From [Ruminococcus] torques ATCC 27756 (GTDB lineage: Bacteria > Bacillota > Clostridia > Lachnospirales > Lachnospiraceae): 64,000 bases of DNA. The notes beneath the pieces were generated by a model. That model did not search any database. It saw only the letters and a list, made by a program, of their open reading frames with translations, and was not told where the DNA came from. A program made the translations under genes and the position numbers. Below are positions 60,301 to 64,000 of this stretch, piece after piece (the first letter of the stretch is position 1; each line of letters begins with the position of its first letter). Location of the stretch: assembly GCF_000153925.1 (NCBI RefSeq), contig NZ_DS264365.1, forward strand, positions 1 to 64,000, written 5' to 3'.

Positions 60301-61827
60301 CTTCCACTCACCGTTCGCAGTCTGATACTCAACTTTAAACTTGCCGATTCTCTGTCCGAACTCAATCGACTCTTCGATAGACACAACATCGAACAGTGTA
60401 TCTTTTTTCAGGTCGATCAGAAGTGTGCCTGATTTTGTCTCATCATTCACAGTCCAATATGTATCATCTTTTCCGTCCAATACGTTCTGCGGAGAATAAG
60501 TTGTGTCCTTTCCGCGAACTTCTGTTGCGGAAACCTCAGCATCTTTTGCAAGGTTCTTCTCAAACGTTTTATTAATAGCCGTACCGAATTCCGTTACACG
60601 TCTTAAGATCGCATCGTCAACTTTTCCTTTATTATTCGGAGGAACATTCAAAAGAAGCGGAGCATTATGACCTACAGAGCGGAAGTACATCTCTGATAAT
60701 TCTTCCATTGTCTTCGGTGTCTTCTTACTATCTCCCCAGAACCATCCTGACGTGATTCGTGCGTCCGCTTCCGGAACTGTCCACTGATTTCCGTCTGGGA
60801 AACCTTTCGTATATCCGCCCGAAGAGTTGCTGTTAATCGTATTTTTCTCTTTATCTACATTCGATTTTGACCAAGTCTCCTCTGCCGCAAATCCGTTCTC
60901 GTTTCCGATCCAACGGACAGTTGTGTAAGCTTCTGCTCCGAACAGCATACAGTCGTCAACCTGATTTCCGGCAATTCCTTCATATTGCTGAATTGTGTCA
61001 AACCATTTTTTAAAGTCGTATTCCTGATATCCGGCGCCGCTTCCTTTCGCACCATCCATCCATACTTCTTTAAAATGCCCTTTATTTCCGTATTTGTCGT
61101 TTCCAAGTATCTCGATCAACTGATCATTATAATATTTATTGTAATCTTTCGCATCTTGCTGTTTTACTTGTTCCCAAGTCAAACCATTGACCGGTTGGTT
61201 TTTATCTGGTTTTCCATCATTATTAGTATCCACAAACTCTACTAATGCCTTACCGGATGCATCTTTATACCCATAGCTTTCATCATGGATATCCCACGGG
61301 GACAGATATAAGCCCATGTCCATATCATGTTCTGTACATGCTTTTGAAATGTCGGCAAGGACATCACCTTTTCCACCCTGATAATTTGTCGCGCCGGAAA
61401 CGTCGTACTGCGTTGCTTCACTTGCCCATATACAGAAACCATCATGGTGCTTCGCAGTCACGATCAATTTCTTGAAACCTGCTTCTTTCAATGTTTTAAC
61501 AAGTGTGTCCGCATCAAAATCTTCCGTCAGTTTAAAGATCTCATTCGGAGTCTTATCGCCGTAATGTTCTCCCCATTCGATCTCATTAAATGTATTCGGT
61601 CCAAAGTGGCAAAATGCAGCCAGTTCCTGTTTCTGATACTCATACTGATTCTTTGACGGTATCGTCTTGTCCTTCTTCGGTGCCGCCGTATCGTTGTCTG
61701 TCAGCTCATCTGTTTTAACGTATGTGTCTTCGGCAGCCTGAACCTGCACAACTCCGCCGGTCGAAAGAGCTGTCTGTGCGATCATTCCGGCAGCTAATAA
61801 CAATGCCAGATACTTTCTCTTTTTCAT
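57334..61827 (-). CDS. Cell-wall-anchored GH29 alpha-L-fucosidase-like protein
   Basis: ATG 61827 (SD AAAGGAAAAG, then a signal peptide ending near VQA-A) gives 1497 residues. Domains: GH29 barrel about 55-420 with HFGPNTFNEIEWG, TAKHHDGFCIW and the presumed nucleophile D258 in KEVWMDGA; F5/8 type C (CBM32-like) 424-557; beta-sandwich 570-690; Calx-beta-like 695-800; FIVAR 802-870; CBM6/35-like 877-1027; InlB B-repeat-like 1035-1109; second CBM6/35-like 1112-1260; two FIVAR 1268-1338 and 1343-1410; Gly/Asn/Ser linker 1412-1461; sorting signal VQTGD 1464-1468, membrane helix and RRR tail. It probably removes fucose from host or milk glycans at the cell surface. Exact linkage unknown. Confidence 0.88.
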   Translation of the reverse strand: MKKRKYLALLLAAGMIAQTALSTGGVVQVQAAEDTYVKTDELTDNDTAAPKKDKTIPSKNQYEYQKQELAAFCHFGPNTFNEIEWGEHYGDKTPNEIFKLTEDFDADTLVKTLKEAGFKKLIVTAKHHDGFCIWASEATQYDVSGATNYQGGKGDVLADISKACTEHDMDMGLYLSPWDIHDESYGYKDASGKALVEFVDTNNDGKPDKNQPVNGLTWEQVKQQDAKDYNKYYNDQLIEILGNDKYGNKGHFKEVWMDGAKGSGAGYQEYDFKKWFDTIQQYEGIAGNQVDDCMLFGAEAYTTVRWIGNENGFAAEETWSKSNVDKEKNTINSNSSGGYTKGFPDGNQWTVPEADARITSGWFWGDSKKTPKTMEELSEMYFRSVGHNAPLLLNVPPNNKGKVDDAILRRVTEFGTAINKTFEKNLAKDAEVSATEVRGKDTTYSPQNVLDGKDDTYWTVNDETKSGTLLIDLKKDTLFDVVSIEESIEFGQRIGKFKVEYQTANGEWKKFDEGTTVGAKRLSRRSPVKSSKIRITVTAHESAENKIPMISEVGVYKAAAGMEAPNGIPEGLQVVDDRAFTADGWSKESGDQFIEGTGMWCRPNAEATVKFTGTKVWLVGTIDPSHGPADVYIDGNKVASINTKSDKRKLQQRIFESDTLKEGKHTLKIVNTGTGTEAIGVDAALVLNNGGKGMFQIEYPSYRVNENTKTPIMVKRLGGTKGEATVQFQVNPGSAWQDHFNADGNMELKFADGQTEAQAHVETRRVPGETGDLSFTAVLADPTNGTIIGFNNPATVTIADSEQYTKEKVKEKLAQIEKAGYNEAQYTSGSWEALQAAIKDAKAVMEKTNAGAQDYAEACTKLEAALNSLTKRSTYTDEDRFIMPRLKGRTKQLEAEHFILDKGTSENGKHVRLVADDKASNGQKVGWFEKGNIIKVPFHADKAGTYTFKATYQSGRLASGKQPNSLNWSGKNVTAGSKADIYGTESNGTKYETLEFDVEITAAGDGELIFTADDKGSPNLDKFEVTAKEVPMEKYTITSSVAEGEQGTISPLGAVEVEEGSSKEFEMKPNEGYAVKDVVVDGKSVGSRTKYTFEEVLANGHTITATFEKEMYAEDNRFEFPVDGNAKTLEAERLEAKNVEDPSDGQWKMEVKEADWASGGKFVNSMNKGDTLTLYYNAPQAGEYTVTLSYRSGSTQNGFKWAEKDGKIEAGEVTAGASSADATHTKEFKLNVKTAGEGCLVFTAFDTKAPQLDKFDIKSPGTPVPPISAVELEAAVKAAKGLDLNDYKDDDAKTAFTAKLEEAEKLLADIAGGSFAGTQDDVNQMAKELKAAQEALNEKDQTPQVNKDTLKEAIGKAEALDLTQYKEEGKAEFNAALQNAKAVLEKADADQDEVDQAALALNTAIQNLKPVDGGSGDGNGEGNGNGSTGGNGNGSGSTGGSGNGSGNAGGNGSTGGSGTGNSAVQTGDSSNLFVYAGTLLLAAAAFVFGFRRRNQEK
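57440..57598. repeat. Low-complexity Gly/Asn/Ser linker repeats
   Basis: The coding strand repeats variants of GGAAGTGGAAAC/GGAAGCACAGGC that encode GNGNGSTGG and GSGNGSGN units just before the sorting signal of the fucosidase. Such wall-spanning linkers are prone to length change by slippage. Confidence 0.7.
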
Positions 61828-61947
61828 ACTTTTCCTTTCCCCTTTTTTCACAATTTTATTTTTCATAGACCTTATAACCTTATCACATTTAAACAAAATT
61901 GTCATTATCATCCCCCCATTTTCGTCATTTTGCATATTTAGGATTTC

Positions 61948-61994
61948 AAAAAAGGCTATAGTCGTTCATTTTCCAAAACGATTATAGCCTTTTT
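61948..61994. terminator. Bidirectional terminator between proS and the fucosidase gene
   Basis: AAAAAGGCTATA and TATAGCCTTTTT flank GTCGT/ACGAT, forming a stem of about 17 bases with T tracts on both strands. On the minus strand it ends the proS transcript. The remainder of 61828-62120 shows only an AT-rich leader of the fucosidase gene, without a convincing promoter. Confidence 0.85.
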
Positions 61995-62120
61995 GTACAA
62001 CACTATCTTATTTCTTCTATATTATTTATCGAGAAGCAGCGCTGTAAAACAGAACGTATTTCTTCCAAAAGCGAAGAAATCCACTCCTGTTTTAAACTGC
62101 CCATTTACAAATAATGTATT

Positions 62121-63563
62121 TTAGTATGCTCTTCCCCAGTAAACCATATGTTTCGCAGGTTTTCCACAGCAGACGCATACATCAGACAGATGTTCTTCTT
62201 CCATAGGAATGCATCGTGATGTCACTCCGCCTGTCTGTGCTTTAATCTCATCCTCACAAGCTTCGTCTCCACACCACATTGCCTTTACGAAACCTTTCTT
62301 TTCGGAAACCGCATCTTTCATCTCATCCATAGTCACCGCAGAACTGATGTGGTCATCAAGGAACGCTTTTGCTTTCGCATAAAGGTCTGCCTGGATCGTC
62401 TCAAGGATTTCACCGAGTTTCGTTGTAATCTCATCGATTGCCACAACGATCTTCTCTCTTGTATCTCTGCGCACAACAACAACCTGACCGTTTTCGATAT
62501 CTTTTGGTCCGATCTCGATACGAGTCGGGATTCCGAGCATCTCCTGCTCACTGAATTTCCATCCCGGACTCTTTTCGGAATCATCGATCTTCGCGCGATA
62601 TCCGGCTTTATTAAGAGCGTCAAGAAGTTCATTTGCCTTATCGAGAACACCTTCTTTATGCTGCGCGATCGGAATAACTCTTGTCTGTACCGGAGCGATT
62701 CTCGGCGGAAGTACAAGACCGCTGTCATCGCCGTGAACCATGATGATCGCACCGATGATTCGGGTGGATAATCCCCATGATGTCTCGTACACACTGTGCA
62801 GTTCATTATTTTTATCTGCATACTTAATGTCAAATGCATCCGGGAAAGAATTTCCGAAGAAATGGCTTGTCGCCGACTGTAAAGCCTGACCGTCGTGCAT
62901 CAGTGCTTCAATCGTATAAGTGTCCTGCGCTCCCGCAAATTTTTCACTTTCTGTTTTTCTTCCGGCAACAACCGGAATCGCAAGATTTTCTTCTACAAAG
63001 TCTTTATATACTTTCCACATTAATTTTGTACGTTCTTCCGCTTCTTCATATGTCGCATGAATCGTATGACCTTCCTGCCAGAGGAATTCCCTTGAACGAA
63101 GGAACGGTCTTGTCGTTTTCTCCCAACGAAGAACCGAGCACCACTGATTCCATACTTTCGGAAGGTCTCTGTAAGACTGAACCGTCTTGCTCCACACGTC
63201 ACAGAACAATGTCTCAGATGTCGGACGGATACAGAATCTCTCCTGAAGCGGCTCCGCTCCGCCGTGTGTTACCCACGCTACTTCAGGCGCGAACCCTTCG
63301 ATGTGGTCTTTTTCTTTCTGCAAAAGGCTTTCCGGGATCAAAACCGGAAGATATACGTTTTCCACACCTGTGTCTTTAAAACGTTTATCAAGATCCGACT
63401 GAATATTTTCCCATATTGCATATCCGTTCGGAAGATAGTTCAGACATCCCTTTACGCCTGAATAATCACATAATTTTGCTTCCCGCACAACATCTGTATA
63501 CCACTGTGCAAAATCTTCGTCTCTCGATGTGATCGACTGTACAAGTTTCTTTTCTTTCGCCAT
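62121..63563 (-). CDS. proS: Prolyl-tRNA synthetase, short (archaeal/eukaryal-like) form
   Basis: The 480-residue class II enzyme has motif 2 region [29 protein letters not shown] and motif 3 [20 protein letters not shown]. It has the C-terminal extension with cysteines ([19 protein letters not shown]) and ends in tyrosine (YWGRAY), features of the ProS-type enzymes that lack the bacterial editing insertion. Found in many Clostridia. Controlled by the T-box leader upstream. Confidence 0.96.
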   Translation of the reverse strand: MAKEKKLVQSITSRDEDFAQWYTDVVREAKLCDYSGVKGCLNYLPNGYAIWENIQSDLDKRFKDTGVENVYLPVLIPESLLQKEKDHIEGFAPEVAWVTHGGAEPLQERFCIRPTSETLFCDVWSKTVQSYRDLPKVWNQWCSVLRWEKTTRPFLRSREFLWQEGHTIHATYEEAEERTKLMWKVYKDFVEENLAIPVVAGRKTESEKFAGAQDTYTIEALMHDGQALQSATSHFFGNSFPDAFDIKYADKNNELHSVYETSWGLSTRIIGAIIMVHGDDSGLVLPPRIAPVQTRVIPIAQHKEGVLDKANELLDALNKAGYRAKIDDSEKSPGWKFSEQEMLGIPTRIEIGPKDIENGQVVVVRRDTREKIVVAIDEITTKLGEILETIQADLYAKAKAFLDDHISSAVTMDEMKDAVSEKKGFVKAMWCGDEACEDEIKAQTGGVTSRCIPMEEEHLSDVCVCCGKPAKHMVYWGRAY

Positions 63564-63663
63564 TTTCTTACCTCATTTCCCAAATCATTTTCGGAACTTT
63601 TTATCTTTTGTTCCGACTTTTCTTCCATCGCTTCCATAGCGCAGCAGTTTAGCCATATCCGTC

Positions 63664-63720
63664 CGAATCGACCGTTTCGACCGTTTCGACCGTTTCTTCC
63701 GTTTTGCCCGTTTCTCCCGG
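63664..63720. repeat. 9-base tandem repeat in the proS leader
   Basis: Plus-strand units of CCGTTTCGA occur about three times perfectly and about three more times in degenerate form between the T-box terminator and proS. The unit is 9 bases, so an open frame through it (minus strand) reads NGR-NGR-NGR, but that frame lacks other support as a gene. Confidence 0.7.
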
Positions 63721-63812
63721 ATCGTAAAAATTTCCGGTAACGCGGCAGATTCCCGGATAGCGCCAAAACTTCTCTGCCGGAAAAGCGTCTCATTTCCTAT
63801 ATGCGCCTATAT

Positions 63813-64000
63813 AAAAACGCCGGGACGCTCTTCCCCACAAGGGACCGAGCATCTCGGCGGTACCACCCTTATTAACACCGCAGACGTCCTGCCTGCCGTT
63901 GTTCTCTCTTTTATCTTTAACGCAGATATACGCTGTATTTTCATACAGAGCTCCGGAGCCGGTTCAATGTGTTCCTGCAAAGGCTTTCACCAACCGCCTT
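63813..64000 (-). ncRNA. T-box riboswitch of proS, 5' part beyond the window
   Basis: The minus strand carries the T-box AAGGGTGGTACCGCCG (63870-63855) and a terminator in which CGCCGAG...GAGCG pairs with the segment ending CCCGGCG (63822-63816), followed by TTTTTAT (63817-63811). The Stem I and specifier region lie past position 64000, so the proline assignment rests on the downstream proS gene. Confidence 0.85.

Noticed and set aside
63660-63720. CRISPR array
   Set aside because: Units are 9 bases, contiguous and without spacers, so this is a minisatellite.
63452-63793. Minus-strand frame with NGR repeats before proS
   Set aside because: It overlaps the start of proS and merely translates the 9-base repeat; no SD or conserved sequence.

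Overview
The window reads as a chromosomal segment of a Gram-positive anaerobe of the class Clostridia, most likely a gut Lachnospiraceae (Ruminococcus gnavus/torques, Dorea or Blautia-like). The pointers are a moderately low GC content, strong Shine-Dalgarno sites, a zinc-ribbon (type Z) S14, a zinc-lid adenylate kinase, AdhE, the hydrogenase maturase HydF, T-box leaders, the ECF transporter core and a sortase-anchored fucosidase with FIVAR repeats. The species is not established. Almost all genes lie on the minus strand.

Layout. 1-5.6 kb is accessory: a cut-off SPFH protein gene, a YtrA-type GntR regulator with a truncated ABC ATPase, and a decayed prophage or integrative element (five small minus-strand genes, a zinc-ribbon tyrosine integrase and repeated integrase-arm-like motifs). 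The element ends in a lipoprotein gene that has lost its 5' end. 5.6-13.8 kb is a carbohydrate locus: GH2 enzyme, ABC importer (binding protein plus two permeases, one frameshifted), GH4 enzyme and BadF/NagK-type sugar kinase, with a divergent GntR/UTRA regulator. 13.9-18.5 kb holds a TetR regulator, an aminoglycoside-phosphotransferase-like kinase and adhE, whose consensus promoter overlaps Rex-like operators.

18.5-35 kb is the S10-spc-alpha ribosomal super-operon: rpsJ to rplQ with secY, adk, infA and rpoA. It has a structured S10 leader, an attenuator plus an internal promoter between infA and rpmJ, unusually long spacers, and an apparent homopolymer frameshift in rpsK. The map gene is absent between adk and infA.

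35-41.5 kb is a beta-glucoside PTS operon (EIIA, BglG/LicT antiterminator, EIIBC, an old-yellow-enzyme-type oxidoreductase, GH1 6-phospho-beta-glucosidase) with a consensus promoter and two RAT-like antiterminator sites. 41.5-52 kb carries tyrS-hydF behind a tyrosine T-box, then cutC, nagB, truA, the ECF core ecfA1-ecfA2-ecfT, a YitT membrane protein and a DnaJ-type co-chaperone. 52-57 kb is the str operon (rpsL, rpsG, fusA, tuf). 57-62 kb encodes a 1497-residue cell-wall GH29 fucosidase-like protein. 62-64 kb is proS with a T-box leader that runs off the right edge.

How it works together: housekeeping translation genes are interleaved with glycan and glucoside catabolic loci that fit a mucosal or dietary-glycan lifestyle. 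The most unusual ideas are a glucoside-uptake operon that may also reduce the released aglycone, placement of hydF behind a tyrosine-responsive T-box, and three independent one-base homopolymer frameshifts, one of them in an essential ribosomal protein gene.
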